A stretch of DNA of 64,000 nucleotides from Batillaria attramentaria (GCA_018292915.2 JACVVK020000092.1:939501-1003500), one strand, 5' to 3'. Counted from the stretch's first letter, positions 12,046 through 26,734 are shown. The notes: generated by a model not told the origin, from the letters alone. Made by a program: numbers and translations.

Positions 12046-12150
12046 TGCTTTTTAAAGACACACAACGTGGAAAATTGCATTCTATAACTTTTTCATGTTA
12101 GTGTATATTTTTGTGATTTGTGACGCTTCTTAAAAACACGCCCTGAAAAA
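11655..12150. repeat. Diverged tandem repeat, about 115-bp period
   Basis: About four units share a GCTATAACAAATCTT-type start, a GTTCAATTTGGTGA..TCAGA block and CTTCTTAAAAACACGAC followed by TGAAAA..CCAGATA. A (TTTA)n microsatellite (about 12010-12050) interrupts the array before its last unit. Confidence 0.7.
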
Positions 12151-12501
12151 GTTTGCAAATGAATAAAATAAAATCAGCGCTGAACACGCAAGGATAAATA
12201 TGTGTGGCGACAAAAGGATAGTTCAGTTGTTCGTCTATGCATGTTTTCCCCACTCACTACTACGAGACGTTACCCATCCGGTCAAGTCAGTCGACTATGT
12301 TGCACCAAGTGTTAAGTATTCTGACAATTTGGAAAATGTCTATTTCCCAAACGAAATGGAATTGACTTGAGTTTTGTTACATGACAAAAAAAAAACAAAT
12401 GAAAAGAAATAATACTTATGAATGATATAAATGAACCACAGACAACAACAGCTGAGGTGTCAAAGCGTCGTCGGTCTCTTGTAAAATATTGAGATGAACA
12501 T

Positions 12502-12506
<5 letters not shown>

Positions 12507-12539
<33 letters not shown>

Positions 12540-12869
12540 AGTCCTGTGTCGCTTGTCAACGCACTAGGGGAGGGGGGACCCTGACTTAAGGACCCAAGGT
12601 GAAAAGGGGGTGTTAGTTAAGGAGCTCCGCCGGAGTTTTATCCAGCCAAATGTGGACAAGGGTCCTTCCTCATCCCGCTGTATAAATGTTTAAGGCGCTT
12701 GAACGCGCCCTTGTTTGCAGTCCTTGGTTAGAGCAGTGTTTGTTGCAACAACTGCGAACAGGAGAGTGTGTGCCCGCCGTCTTAGCGTCACAATAGGTGT
12801 CGGCTGTGACAGATATCGATAACCTTTTGCGAAAAAGGATGGGGGGAAGGGGGGGGGGGCAGGAGACGT

Positions 12870-12929
<60 letters not shown>

Positions 12930-12948
12930 AGAGAGAGAGAGAGAGAGA
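12507..12948. repeat. (TC)n tract and (TG)n(GA)n compound
   Basis: (TC)n at 12507-12536, then unique sequence, then (TG)n at about 12873-12928 directly joined to (GA)n to about 12948. A G run and (ACAG)n follow to 12979. Long open frames in this region are repeat products. Confidence 0.9.
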
Positions 12949-12990
12949 TGGGGGGGGGGGGGGACAGACAGACAGACACACTGAAAGACA

Positions 12991-13167
12991 CTGTGGGCTG
13001 AACATTTCCAGAGGAAAGGGGAAGGAAGCCGGAGTACCCGCAGAGAACCCCCGACGATCAGCCCGAAAGAACGATGCCACATACGAGAGATAAAAAAAAA
13101 AAATTGCCCGAAGTGGGACTTCTCGCGTCGATGACGAAGTCTTAACCACTAGACCACCGACCACCCC
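12991..13167 (-). repeat. SINE family B, partial
   Basis: A minus-strand copy with a tRNA-like head at the high-coordinate end (CTAGTGGTTAAGAC) and the body landmark GGGCTGAACATTTCC, GGAAGCCGGAGTACCC, GAGAACCCCCGACGATC. It matches copies at 36971 and 57374. The B-box region is damaged here and an A run has expanded. Confidence 0.7.
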
Positions 13168-15309
13168 GGATCTGATGATAATGGGTCGTGGTCATTCGAG
13201 TCGATTCACTTGAACAGTTTTGTCAATTTAATGTTCCACATAGGAACAAACACGGTTCACTGCTGGAGTGAAAAAAAAAAAGAAATCCATGCATCGGTTC
13301 CACATCAATGATTTTTTACAATGTAAAAGCTTTTCTTTGACATGTGATTCGTGATAGCTACGACAGCAACGGCCATTCGTGACAGCAAATCGTCTTTACC
13401 GAGGACAGATCAAAGTGATATTTTCTCTCATTTTCCCTCCCTGATCTCATCCCCCGCATGTACGATATTCCCAGCCTCCACATCATCCTCTTTCAGGACG
13501 CACAACAAGTATATCTAAAAGAGGCGAACGACACAATTTGATTTTTTTCTCTCAGTTAACCAAACAGGTTTATAACAGAAAAGCCAGCTGGGTGTACGGA
13601 TGAGTCATGACACAGACAGAAACCACGGAATATCCTTCCGTGCCTCGCTTCATAGTTCCGTGCAGCAGGGCCACAACAAGCGGCTGATATTATGGCGTAA
13701 CAACCTGTCATGTAACATATCTTTTTGCAGACGATTTCTGCCACCCTTACATGAGGTGCTCGTGTTTTAAGCATGTATGTATGTATGTATGTATGTATGT
13801 ATGTATGTATGTATGTATGTATGTATGTATGTATGTATGTATTATCATTGGTTTCATTTATTTTCTTATTAGCTGATGTGGTGTACACTGATGTATGTCT
13901 GACGGTTCCTATCAGTCCTTGGTTTAATATATCCCATTCAGTTGTAAAGGGCACGGAGATCCATCAGAAAAAGACCCCCCCCCCCCCCCAAAAAAAAAAT
14001 TGCAGTGATTTGCCCTTATTTGAAATGAATCTGCGAAGCACGCGTGGTGCGTGTGTGCCAAAAACCAGTTGCAAAAAGAAATCTCGCCGGCGACTGGCAA
14101 ACACCCTTGCCGCTGATACGATGTACAAGGGGGCCAGAACATAATGGACAAAATGTCAAGCTATTACTGGGCATCGCTATATAACGTGGGTAACGTACGA
14201 TTCTATTCCCTTGCCCTGTGGCCGTACACTAGCGTCGTGGTATATAATACACGCACTTCTGGGTTGTTACGTTTGATATCGAACAGGGCAGTGTGGTGAT
14301 AACGGAAGGTGTCACTAACATCGGGGTTTACACGCTGTCGACGGTCGGCCGGATGTCACGTGGTTTATTTCAGTTGTGCGTGTCTACACTTCGACTCACT
14401 TGAAGAAGTCAAAACTGTAGGATAAAATCAGCAAGGGGGGAAAAAGGTGCACAAACGAGTGTGAATAACACCGGCACGTATGTGCATTTAATAAAATGCG
14501 CATTCGTTTAAATTTCTGCTTTTAATCAGTATGTTCAACGGGTTGACTATAAAAAATAGAAAGTTGGCGATCCCATAGATGGGACCTCTGCAGCCAAGTT
14601 TTGTGATCGTGACGGCCAAAAATGGGGACCTTAGCATAGAGATAGTTAACATAGTGGAAAAGAACGTGAAATCCTCAAAACAACCACCCAATCAACCAAT
14701 CAAACCGGGCTGCTCCGCTGGAAACTTCTACAGTAATTTGACAAAAGAACCTTAGCGCTATACATATTTGTTAAGCACAGGCATCTGACCGTAGCGCTAT
14801 ATATATATTTGTTAAGCTCGGGCATTTGACTGTAGGCTTTTCAATCAACACGTCTGCGTTTTCTTGTCATGTCGGATTTTTTCCTTCCCGTGCGTCTTTG
14901 AAGGTTCTGCAACAGATTACACGCTATCTGTTTCTTTTCTCAGACAATCTGTAATCCATTCAATCTGGCATTCTGTTGATCGGCTGTATCTGTTGGCTCA
15001 GTTTGGCAAAGACACGATAGTCGTTTGTACGTGTCGCGTGCCGTTTGTTTGCGACACCAGTATCGGCGCCTTTGAGTGTATCTTTCAGACTTTAGACCAC
15101 CTTGTCAGTTTCTTCGGCCACGTGGCAAATGACAGATCGTTACGTCATTGTGTACAAGCACCTGCCAATCATCAGAGGAAACCGAAGAGCCGGGGACGGG
15201 TAAAGATTGCTGACCGATGTCGTATCTTAGCTTATCTGCCAATGAGTGACTGTAGCCACACGTCAGATAACGGCGTAGAGATTAATGAGCAAAATTAGAA
15301 CAATGACAT
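13168..15309. other. Intergenic with (ATGT)n, no gene recognised
   Basis: (ATGT)n runs at 13772-13841 and a C/A homopolymer patch lies near 13976-13999. A 144-codon frame at 14864-15298 has ordinary composition but no recognisable domain, so it is not called as a gene. Confidence 0.45.
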
Positions 15310-15323
15310 ACCCCCTCCCCCCT

Positions 15324-15385
<62 letters not shown>
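15310..15385. repeat. Poly-C tract with two T interruptions
   Basis: About 75 bases almost entirely C. On the minus strand this is poly-G, able in principle to form G-quadruplex structure and prone to assembly error. Confidence 0.9.
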
Positions 15386-15387
<2 letters not shown>

Positions 15388-15429
15388 CGTACTGCCCTGC
15401 TAGGATAACTAGTCTGTAAACGGAATGAG

Positions 15430-15430
<1 letters not shown>

Positions 15431-15516
<86 letters not shown>

Positions 15517-15555
15517 CTCAGCCCCTGTAACCCACCACCACCACCACTCCCAGAA
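15431..15555. repeat. (AC)n plus short repeat R5
   Basis: (AC)n at 15431-15511 abuts R5. On the minus strand R5 reads GGGAGTGGTGGTGG then GGGTTACAGGGGCTGAGGTG before the (TG)n. The same junction occurs on the plus strand at 40866-40975, so this may be the start of a mobile element family. Confidence 0.7.
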
Positions 15556-16125
15556 AAAAATCCAACAACAATAATTAAAAAAAGATAATTTTGTTAACGT
15601 TTTCCGAAAGGAAAAAAAAAACACCGGAAATATCTGAGAATAACTGAAGCAAAAGCAATGCAAAACCAGAGCAATTTTCGCCGCTTATGGGACGCCATCC
15701 TTCGTTTGCTACTACACGGGTACAAACAACACAGCACGCCTCTTCCCCCGGAGATTGTAAACCAGTGTTTATTTACACCGATGACACTAATCTAACGATT
15801 AAAGGTATACAGTATCTGCCTGTATGTATACCAAAGCATCCCCGCCGGTGTTCACCCCAACCTGTATCATGAAGAGAACCCCGCTCCATTCACAGAATCA
15901 CAAAGACTCATTATGCGCCGATCTTACGCCTTGACACATACTCTAACACACCTGTGAAATTGATACAGTCCTAAATGCATGACCAGCTCTCAAAACACCG
16001 CTGACTAAAGGCTTGTATACTCATACCATATTTTCGCACGCGGCGGAGCAAAAGGGGGCTTCATAGTAGATTAACCCCAAACGGACATAAAGACGCCAGC
16101 GTAGCGTAAAAAAACGCGGTGTGGT

Positions 16126-16128
<3 letters not shown>

Positions 16129-16179
<51 letters not shown>
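16129..16179. repeat. (CT)n microsatellite
   Basis: About 25 CT units, followed by unique sequence. Confidence 0.95.
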
Positions 16180-16181
<2 letters not shown>

Positions 16182-16659
16182 CACGCCATATCATAACATT
16201 CATATCTTGACACCTAAGGCGCTCTCCACACAACTCAAGTGTGAAAGAAAAGCAAAATATCCTCCGTTCGCTCTGTTCCTGTTTGAATGAAGTTCCGTGT
16301 TGAACAGGGGGAGCAACAGAGTACAGAAGTGAGAGATCCTGACGTCAAACGTGAAACCCGTCTGTAACGACCGAAGTGATACACTATTCTGTTCTATGTT
16401 ACGTTTCTGGAAACAGAACGATTGTGAAGGATGTCCGCATGAACACAGCAAACTGGTGACCTAAAACTGGGCACTATTGACATGTAAAAATGATATCAAA
16501 GCTGCGAAACGTATAGAAACATATTTCAATTAATGGCTGCATATCTGGGCATTTACCGTGCCCCCCACCCCCCCACCCCACCCCTGTTCCGTTTTACTCA
16601 TTGACGGTGTTTTTGAATATGATAAATTGGATCTGCAAAAGGATGATACTGACTTTACA

Positions 16660-16818
16660 TCGCTTAAAAAAAAAAGTCCAATAAATTTTACCATTATTAC
16701 TAAAATGTTCCAACGGACGAGCAAACTCGCGAGTTAAAGCATAAAAAAATATTATCCAATAAATGTTAGCATTATCACTAAAATGTTCCAATGGACGAGC
16801 AAACTCGCGAATTAAATC
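16660..16818. repeat. Two-copy tandem repeat, about 78-bp period
   Basis: TCCAATAAAT..TTA.CATTAT and CACTAAAATGTTCCAA..GGACGAGCAAACTCGCGA occur twice in tandem. The CTCGCGAG/GCGAGTTAAA region is partly palindromic. Confidence 0.85.
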
Positions 16819-17394
16819 GCAAATTAAAACTAATAATTGTTAAAAACAATTATCAAAATATTAATTAAGAGCTGTATTTAGACAACTGACTTAACATAAC
16901 CTTCCTACAGGCGACATTTTACACGGGTTTGACTGTTGGCTGTGTCAGCTTTCTTGAGTCAGGCGTTTAAGAGAGGGGGGGGGTGGGGGGTGGCGGGAAT
17001 CGCCTTAAGTTATGGATACGCTACAGAGAAGACAGCTGTATCAATAATACGGGGCTGTTCGCCCCCTTTTCTTTACGTCATCAACTACGAGGGCAGCATA
17101 GGACTGAGCTGAACGCAACGAGAGTCGAGCGCTGGTATGAAGGAAGGGGAGACGTGGGGTGTCATATTGCCGAGGTATCTACTGTACATGTACCTGCCAT
17201 GAACTTGTCACCTGTTCTGGACCAGTCAGTGTGAGTGGTATAACGTGACTGACAAGTAGTCGTGATCGTTGTCGTTGTTGTTGCTGTTGTCGTCGTCGAT
17301 GGTGTTGTTGTGGTGGTATTGGTAATGTAGGAAACTGGCAGGCCTATGTGTTTTGTTGAAATAATCATCCATTCATAGACCACGGTTTAAACAC
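16819..17394. other. Intergenic, no gene
   Basis: Unique sequence with a G-rich patch (16974-16995) and a GTT/GTC trinucleotide-rich stretch (17265-17320). Nothing recognisable as coding. Confidence 0.45.
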
Positions 17395-17401
17395 ACGCGC
17401 G

Positions 17402-17457
<56 letters not shown>
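17395..17457. repeat. (CG)n(AC)n microsatellite
   Basis: Short CG-rich start (about 17396-17410) followed by about 23 AC units. Confidence 0.9.
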
Positions 17458-17458
<1 letters not shown>

Positions 17459-17539
17459 GCCCAAGCTTCTTTATGTAACTATCATTCAAGCAGAAACTCG
17501 GAATACGTGTTCAATCCCTGAGTAAGCGGAATGGGGTAG

Positions 17540-17715
17540 GGTGAGTGGTTGTTTGGGCGTCTAACGTCCTTTTCCGCAACGTATAGGTGATATCCAAGAC
17601 AGGGGCAACGAGAAGAAGGCCAGCACAAATATTTGGCCCCAGTCGGCTGGGATTCGAACTCACGACCCGAGCATTGAAAATCCAACGCTCCACGATTCGG
17701 CTATCCCGGCTACCC
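17540..17715 (-). repeat. SINE family A, full length
   Basis: A minus-strand copy with the TTTAACGTCC-type tail side (here TCTAACGTCC), the core (GGTGATATCCAAGAC) and the tRNA-like head. It is flanked by GCGGAATGGGGTAG (17526-17539) and GCGGAACGGGGTAG (17716-17729). This is a 14-bp target-site duplication with one mismatch. Confidence 0.85.
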
Positions 17716-18013
17716 GCGGAACGGGGTAGATGGAGTCATCCACGGGGTGGACAGAAAATCAATTTAAAAAAAAACTATCTATTCATCCTTTACTATACGT
17801 CCCGAGGCTCATCCCCAACAACCCCCTCCAGAAAGAAGTGCACCGTGCAGAACAGTGCAAGCAAAAGACACCCGAACTACAGTGTACCCACAAAAAGGAC
17901 CTGTAAAACTTAAAACCTGGGTCCGCGTCATTTTGTTGATACTGTAGACTGTAGGAGAAGAATAAGGCTCCGGTATACTAGAGTCGAGGTCCTGCGGACA
18001 TAAATACAACTCC

Positions 18014-18039
18014 CCCCCCCCCCCCCCAAAAAAAAAAAA
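18014..18039. repeat. Poly-C/poly-A patch
   Basis: A C run directly followed by an A run. Confidence 0.8.
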
Positions 18040-18072
18040 TAATACTACTGAAATTAATAAAAAGCAGAGCAA

Positions 18073-18208
18073 GGGTGGGGTGGGTGTTTGGGAGTTTAAC
18101 GTCCTTTTCCGCCACGTGAGGGTGATATCAAAGACGGGGTAACGAGAAAAAGGCAGTACAAACAAATATCTGGCCCCAGCCGGGATTCGAACTCACGGCC
18201 CGAGCAAC
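18073..18208 (-). repeat. SINE family A, 5'-truncated
   Basis: The core and B-box region are present but the A-box side of the head is missing. Flanked by AAGCAGAGCAA (18062-18072) and AAGCAGAACAA (18209-18219). The near-perfect duplication shows it was truncated at insertion rather than later. Confidence 0.8.
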
Positions 18209-18409
18209 AAGCAGAACAACACAAGAAGTAGAGTACATACACTGACAAGCAGGCGACCATTTAGTGCCTTGACTTGGTGACAGCTCGCCACTGTCTATAT
18301 CTGACACCAAAGCCATTGTGCAGAACGTCTATGGGATGCAGTCAAGCACTGCAGACATCTGCTGTCACAATGCCCGGTCCCTATGAGGGCAATGGTGAAA
18401 TATTAATGA

Positions 18410-18413
<4 letters not shown>

Positions 18414-18468
<55 letters not shown>
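18414..18468. repeat. (TC)n microsatellite
   Basis: About 27 TC units. Confidence 0.95.
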
Positions 18469-18470
<2 letters not shown>

Positions 18471-19594
18471 GTGACCCTCGTCGCTTTAGCTTTTGTGTTT
18501 GGAAGTTGGTGTGCGCAATGGGAGCGTGCTCTGACGCAAAGAAGCAGCAACTCAATTCATCGCAAAACTAATGTCTTAAAAATTGTATTTACCAGTGCCG
18601 GTCATATCTACATAACTTATGAACCGGTGTCTTTTAATGACGAGTGGAAGAAATGGTGAAAGTAAACAAAAAGCTGTTGCAAAACAGAACGAAAAATGTT
18701 TTCGAAGATAAAAATTGTAGGGGTGTAATATTTGCGTCTTCCTGTGGGTGTGAACACAACTATTTTGCAATGTCCTCCAAACTCTGGAAAACTGACTGTT
18801 TGAAATGTGATTTTTTTCTATCTGAAAATTTTACCCACATTTTTTCTCTTCATATAAATTCAAAAGTGATAGCCCTTTTTAAAGCAAATGTCAACTAACC
18901 AAAGAAAAAAAATAGTTTTCTACATCTCAAGAAACAAAGCAATGCCTCAAATATTGTGAGAGAGACACAATCCGACATTTCTTCGCAGTGACAAAAACAT
19001 TTTCTCTTCTATTTTTTCTGGAGCCTTTCTGGAGAATTTTCTGACCATCTGTCTCCGAATTATGGCCCCTACTTCCATCACCAAGGCAACAAGACTTGCA
19101 GACTTCTCAGCCCCCCCCCCACCCCCCCTCAAGGCATGCAAGGGAGCAGTCTCAGAGAAAGTGACAATCAGTGAAAGAGATTGGCGTCCGCTTGGGTGAA
19201 GAAACTGACAATGACCCCTTGTCGAGAATTTGTTTGACAACTATTGTATTCGGAGTCAGAGTCTCACAGTCTCTGCATATGCGGCGTTTTAGCGAAATAC
19301 AAATAATGCGTGACAATGATCCACAGCAGTGTTATAAGATTATCATGTGGACGCACAGCAATGTGTATAACTGTAATACGTATAATGCGTCAATGATCAA
19401 TAGCAATGTTATAAGCTTATTGTGTGAATATAATTGTTTAATTATGTGGCCTTCTACCGTGCGATTTCGTAATTTTATTTTTTTATGTAAATCTAAAGAT
19501 GAATGTTGAAAAAAAATCGGTAGTAATGATCAGGTACAAAGTCCACAGCTCAAGTATTATTATTATTAACAGGATACAATGACGAAGCATTACG
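18469..19594. other. Intergenic, AT-rich, no gene
   Basis: Unique AT-rich sequence. A short C run lies near 19111-19127. Open frames lack recognisable domains. Confidence 0.45.
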
Positions 19595-19770
19595 GGGAGC
19601 CAAGACAGAACGTAGAGCTTCGGCCTTTCAATACTCGGGTCGTGAGTTCGATTCCCCGGTGAAGCCAAATATTTGTGCTGGCCTTTTTCTCGTTGGCCCG
19701 CCTTTGATATCATCCACACGTGGTGGAAAAGGACGTTAAACCTTCAAAAACCCATCCACCCACCCTGGCA
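19595..19770 (+). repeat. SINE family A, near full length
   Basis: Shows the B-box region (GTCGTGAGTTCGATTCCCCG), AAATATTTGTGCTGGCC, the core and GGAAAAGGACGTTAAAC, then a CCACCCACC tail. The A-box side is altered. Confidence 0.8.
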
Positions 19771-19974
19771 AACCGGCCATTACGTACACAGAACGCACAA
19801 CAATTAAGTAGCCGGCTTCATCAAATCTAGAAGTCAAACTAAAAAGTGTCACGAACAGTTCCCAACACATGTATGTCAATATCATCTGAAGCCGAGTGCT
19901 GGCTTTAATCAGGAGTGCAAGTAGTGAAAATAGATTCGAATTTAACGCAAGGGAAACTTGAACAAAAACAAAAC

Positions 19975-19977
<3 letters not shown>

Positions 19978-20049
<72 letters not shown>

Positions 20050-20137
20050 CTGAATGGAAGCGAACCTTCAGGGGAATAAGCAAAAATGGTGAACAGAGAG
20101 ATTGCGGGTGGGGGTGGGAAAAGAGAGAGGGGGGAAT

Positions 20138-20168
<31 letters not shown>
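19978..20168. repeat. (AC)n and (GA)n microsatellites
   Basis: (AC)n at 19978-20048 and (GA)n at about 20139-20168, the latter leading into repeat R4. Confidence 0.95.
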
Positions 20169-20174
<6 letters not shown>

Positions 20175-20245
20175 AATGACCCTTTATTTATCAACGGTAA
20201 AGCTATTGGCACAAGTACCATTTCCAACCTTGCCGTTGCCTTGCA
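20169..20245 (-). repeat. Repeat R4 copy 1, element 3' end
   Basis: CCTTTATTTATCAACGGTAA, AGCT.TTGGCAC, ACCATTTCCAA and CTTGCCGTTGC match 38272-38368 and, less well, 37985-38062. On the minus strand it ends AATAAAGG followed by TCATTGTCATT, like a non-LTR 3' end with a short-repeat tail. Flanked by (GA)n. Confidence 0.7.
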
Positions 20246-20679
20246 GAGAGAGAGAGAGAGAGCAAATAGGTGGTGAATTAGGGGGGGAGGGCAGAAAATG
20301 GAAGTATTAGAGAGAGGATACGCAAAACCATACAAATAATAGCCATTATGTGGTCGTTAAAATACAGCGCGGGAAAAACACAAATACCGAACGCGTACAC
20401 ATTCGATAATTTCACCCTTGTCATGTGTTAAATATTTTCTGGTCGATCGCTCAAGCATAACGAAAACACCATACCGTACGCTCTAAAACAAACACCGCTT
20501 CACCGACAATCCGCGCATTATGGTGTGTGCTGTGAGATCGAAGACACAAACACCTAACACTGTGAGTCTCATAGCCACTGATGCTACAGTGCGGGGAATA
20601 TGTATTTGCTCAACATTTTTACCGTTCGATTTCTGCCACGGATACGGCGGTAAGAGAGACTGGGCTTAGTTAGCCCCGG

Positions 20680-20801
20680 GCGTTTTTTTTTTTTTTTTTT
20701 TTTTTAAAGCGTTTGCTTGCACGTGCGGTTAGAGTTTCCGTGTAAAAGCTTTTCCAGCGATTTGTACAGTCGTTTGTCCGTGGTTTTTGTTTAAAAAAAA
20801 A

Positions 20802-20851
<50 letters not shown>

Positions 20852-20919
20852 CCCCCCCCCCCCCCCGTATGTGGTGGAAAAGGACGTTAAACCCCCAAAC
20901 ACCCACTCACCCCCCCCAC

Positions 20920-20962
<43 letters not shown>
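20680..20962. repeat. Poly-T, (TC)n and SINE A 3' fragment
   Basis: Poly-T at about 20684-20706. (CT)n at about 20808-20849 runs into a C run, then a SINE family A tail fragment (TATGTGGTGGAAAAGGACGT onward, 20867-20925, plus strand), then a second (CT)n to 20962. The SINE fragment is bracketed by CT repeats on both sides. Confidence 0.85.
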
Positions 20963-20964
<2 letters not shown>

Positions 20965-21931
20965 TAAACAGTGTCGTTTGTTTTGTTTCTTCGGTTTATG
21001 TTTTGTTTTGGTTACATTTTCTAAAGACAGATTGTAAGATAGGCGTAGGGAGAAAAGGGGGGGGGGGGGTACGTCACGTCCTTACGTCCTTGTTTCCACG
21101 ACAAATGTGTTTGTCAGTATTTGTGCTTGTGCTTATTTTATTGTGATCGTCGCCTTGTCAAGATGGTGTACATACAGTGAAGTAAAACGCAGCTAGTCCA
21201 CGGATACAACACATGAATGAAATTTACGCTACGCGAAGTAATCAATTAGTGAAGAAAAATAATCAATAATGTATTACTACAGCCATGGAACATTTAACTG
21301 ATGACAACTTTAACAGTGCCATGTCACAATGCAGACAGAGACAGAGGCAGAGACAGGGACAGAACAGCTGCGATATCGGTCTATCTGCCAACCCGGAAAT
21401 ATGTCAATTTCCCGATAGCGTATTTCCGCCTTATTCCATCTGACACCTTTTGTCTCGTCAAGCGTAGCGTTAAAACTCAACCCTCTAGTGCTCCAGTCCC
21501 TGTTAAAATTTAATTCAGCTTTTCAGCGCTTACCAACAGTTTTTTTTTTTTTTTTTTTTTTTTGCGTAAGCGTTGCTTCACCAGTTTTGTCTGTGTTCGC
21601 GTAGTACAGTATATTGGCCTACATACACATGGACTGACATGTCTGGTATCTGGTTTGTTTAGCTTTTGTCTTGCCGACAATTACATACACAATAGTACTA
21701 TTTATTATTATTATTATTATTATTATGACGCAAGTTCATGTTTACGCCGTGGTTGATTCAACACCGAAAATCCGCACACAGTTTTGTAGAAGAAGAAAAG
21801 AAAAAAAATCCACAGAAGTTGAAAATGGAAAAACATAAGCGACTTTGTAAAATCTTTGAGGGTATTTGCTTTACGCCAATAAAGAATTTGTAAGTTCAGT
21901 CGTTATTTACACTGAAGCATGGTCAGTGAAA

Positions 21932-21970
<39 letters not shown>

Positions 21971-23013
21971 ATATTACTTAGAAAAGAATGTCTAGTTTAC
22001 CAGAATTCTTCTTCTTCTTATTATTATTATCATGTTTTGTGTTTATTCTGTACTGCTGGCATGTAGCCTAGTTGACTGACAATATGAATTACTGAGGTCT
22101 GGTTTTCACTTTATGATAGACGGTTATTTCCAATCAAAACATTTATATTACGTGCTTATAACTCCTTTAGTTTTTAAAAGAAAAGTATTAATTTTACCAA
22201 ATAAATGTTCCACGCTGCTACGCTTGGTTTGAATCACGACATAACAAACTAGAATGTAAACATTTCTAAGAACATATCCTGAAAGCTGTTTTTTATTAAT
22301 ATTTTACGCATGCGATTTATTTTATTTTATTAGTAATTTTATTTTATTTTATTTTATTTTATTTTTTTATTTTTTTTATTTTATTTTTTATTTTATTTTT
22401 TTTTTTTTTGGGGGGGGGGGGCATTTTATTTTGTTTTTCTAAATCGAATCTTACCATCACTAGTCCACTGCAGGATTATCCCGGGGAATCCATGATTGTG
22501 TTTCCCCGAAGTGTACTGGGCTAAACTATAGTTGTACTAAAATATAACTTAGTAGTTTAAAAAATTATCATTGGAGCGCTCACATAAATTTTATCGGTCA
22601 TACGTCATTTGATAACGTGGCGTCAGTCTTGCTTCGTGTTTTACCATACGATGTGATTTGATTGTTTCCTTGCCAGTTTTGTTTTGGAACACAGCTTCAC
22701 TTGCCATGTAAACATATCTCTCGGGCGGTTTTAACATAGTCCAAGACGTTATTTCCTTTGACCCCATCTCGGGCATAAACTGAGGAACAACAAAGACAAA
22801 CAAAATACAAATAACAACGCACCTACAAACAAAAAAAATACAGTGTAATGTGCTCTCGTTAAAACCAACCATCTAAACCTCACGAGTAAAGAAACGGAAT
22901 ACGCTTTTTGTTTTTTACCGAGAACCGATTTTTACACTGTTGTATAGGAGTGCCTCTGTGAATTTTTTTTTTCCTGTCCTATTGACGTTGTCACCTTTCT
23001 CGGCGTTTTCCTA

Positions 23014-23015
<2 letters not shown>
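20963..23015. other. AT-rich intergenic with many simple repeats
   Basis: Contains poly-T (about 21541-21563), (TTA)n (21702-21726), (AATA)n (21931-21974) and a TTTTA-rich tract with a G run (22315-22422). It lies downstream of the Six3/6 exon, where intron or a second exon is expected. I looked for a short minus-strand continuation of the homeobox protein and saw none. Confidence 0.45.

Positions 23016-23072
<57 letters not shown>
23016..23072. repeat. (TG)n microsatellite in Six3/6 intron
   Basis: About 28 TG units, roughly 140 bp downstream of the inferred splice donor. Confidence 0.9.
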
Positions 23073-23117
23073 TGTGTTTTTTTCCCCCATTATATATTAC
23101 TTCTATGTCAAAATCTA

Positions 23118-24700
<1,583 letters not shown>

Positions 24701-25008
24701 GCTGGTGCAGTCTGTCTTTTCTGTGCACACCACTTCGGAAGATTCTAATGATGACGCGTGATCGTTGTCGTCGTCGTCGTTGCTGTTGTTTCTGTTGTTG
24801 TTTACCAGCGTTGATTCTAACATTATGCTGAGTCTTCTGCCGCGGCAATATTGTAGTTATAAGAAAGTTATCTGAGATACGTTACAAGCGGATTATTTTC
24901 TTCACCTGATGCCGAATGCAGGTGAAACATTCTGTGACGTTCGTTGAAATCCCCAAACTGACGTTTTATCTGGACAATATATAATAAGGAAACTCTGTAA
25001 AGGAAAAA

Positions 25009-25041
<33 letters not shown>

Positions 25042-26540
25042 GTTTTGTTTTGTTTTTGGAGAGGGCTGAATTTGCAGCATGTCATACCAACTTTTGTACA
25101 TTATCACAGTGATCTACGTTTGCATGTTCAATTAATATGCAGGAAAATTAGCGTTAAATAAAATGTATCACTGAATCCTTACCGGCTGACCACTGATTCC
25201 GGTAATAAGCATTATCCAACCTGTTCTGCTTGTGGTTGTTATAATGTGAATAATATAAAAATTAGCCCTACTGACTACCACATGAAATACTATCAACACC
25301 ACTACTGATTTTACTACTACTACTACTACTACTACTATGTACTTACTGCAACTTACTACTACTACTGTTCCCTCCAAATGGTAGCACCGTAATTATTTTG
25401 ATCAGAACTGACGTGTTCTTTACTACAGTGGAGACAATCTACGAATGATTAAATCGCCCAAATTTAATGAAAATGACAAACAAGGGGACAACTGAGTCTA
25501 CAGGTAAGGGCACCTGTCACAACTGAGCCAGTGTACAGATTTGAGCTTGCAGTGGGTAGGCAGGGTAAGGGGGTGGGGAGGGGGGAAGGGGGGGGTAGCA
25601 GCTGCAAGCGACTGCGTTATCAGTCAGCTTCGTTGTGACAAGGGTACAGCACCAGTCCTTTGGCATCAGTCATTTTTCTCACGTAAAGCAATAATGCAGA
25701 ATGGGGCCCTTCTAATAACGAGCCAGTTTCACAGCTGTTGCGAGGGCGGCCCGGCCGATGGTTCAGATGTTCAGTACACAAGACTCAAATGTGTCAGTGC
25801 TCAGTGAATCTATTTAGATATCTCTATAAATGCTCCTCCCCCCCCCCACCCCTCGTCCCACCTCACCCCCCTCCAGTAACCTGCTCTCATGCCCTGACGT
25901 TACGTACCAACGAACAGAAAATGCAACCGTACATCTTTTGTTCACGCTCATGGATAGTGTGTTTGTTTTCGGTGTACTGACATGTCATGTACCACTTCTG
26001 TTCCAGATGTGACCTGTGCATTTGTCAAATTATGCATGCATATGCATGGGCAAGCTGATAATAATCACCTATTGGTGAACTTGTGTCAACAACATCTAGG
26101 CTATAGTCATTTTAATTCTCACGGCGACCGACTGCCGTGTTTTACTAATGTTTCGGTGTGGCGAGCAGTATTAATATGGATGGTATCATGATAACCCTGA
26201 CAGACATCCACTGAGTTTTCAACAACGACGTTTCTAACTGTGTTGCCAAGAAATGATAAATAACAACAAGCCGCCAGTCTCGGTCTTTCGGTTTTTAAAA
26301 TCAAACTAAAAACCCGTTTCTTCCGGTCTACTTTTTTTTTTTCTTCTTTTTTTTTTTTCTTTTTTTTTTAATTAGCCAGTGAGTGGTTAGTAGTTAATTA
26401 ACTACAGGATGGTCTTTGTTGCTTGCGCGGCTCTGGCTGTAACCACTCCCCCCCCTCCCCCGCCCCCCCCCCCCCCCCCCCCCACCCCCAACTTTGCACA
26501 GTTCATTGGGAGCCCAGCTGTATATTTATGAAAGTGAGGT
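24701..26540. other. Intergenic with simple repeats
   Basis: Contains (GTTTT)n at about 25015-25056, (ACT)n at about 25311-25337, a G-rich patch at 25568-25595, poly-T (26331-26369) and a C run (26448-26492). No gene was recognised. Confidence 0.45.
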
Positions 26541-26657
<117 letters not shown>

Positions 26658-26734
26658 AACATAATTTCATTTCACTGAATTTTTTGTGCACAAAAGATAT
26701 TCAGGTCAGTGTCTGCATGTTTGTGTTATACTCA

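Noticed and set aside
12670..13164. 164-codon minus-strand frame
   Set aside because: It runs through (TG)n, (GA)n and a SINE family B copy; composite of repeats.
14864..15298. 144-codon frame of ordinary composition
   Set aside because: No similarity I can recognise, and no flanking gene signals. It could be checked by transcript data.
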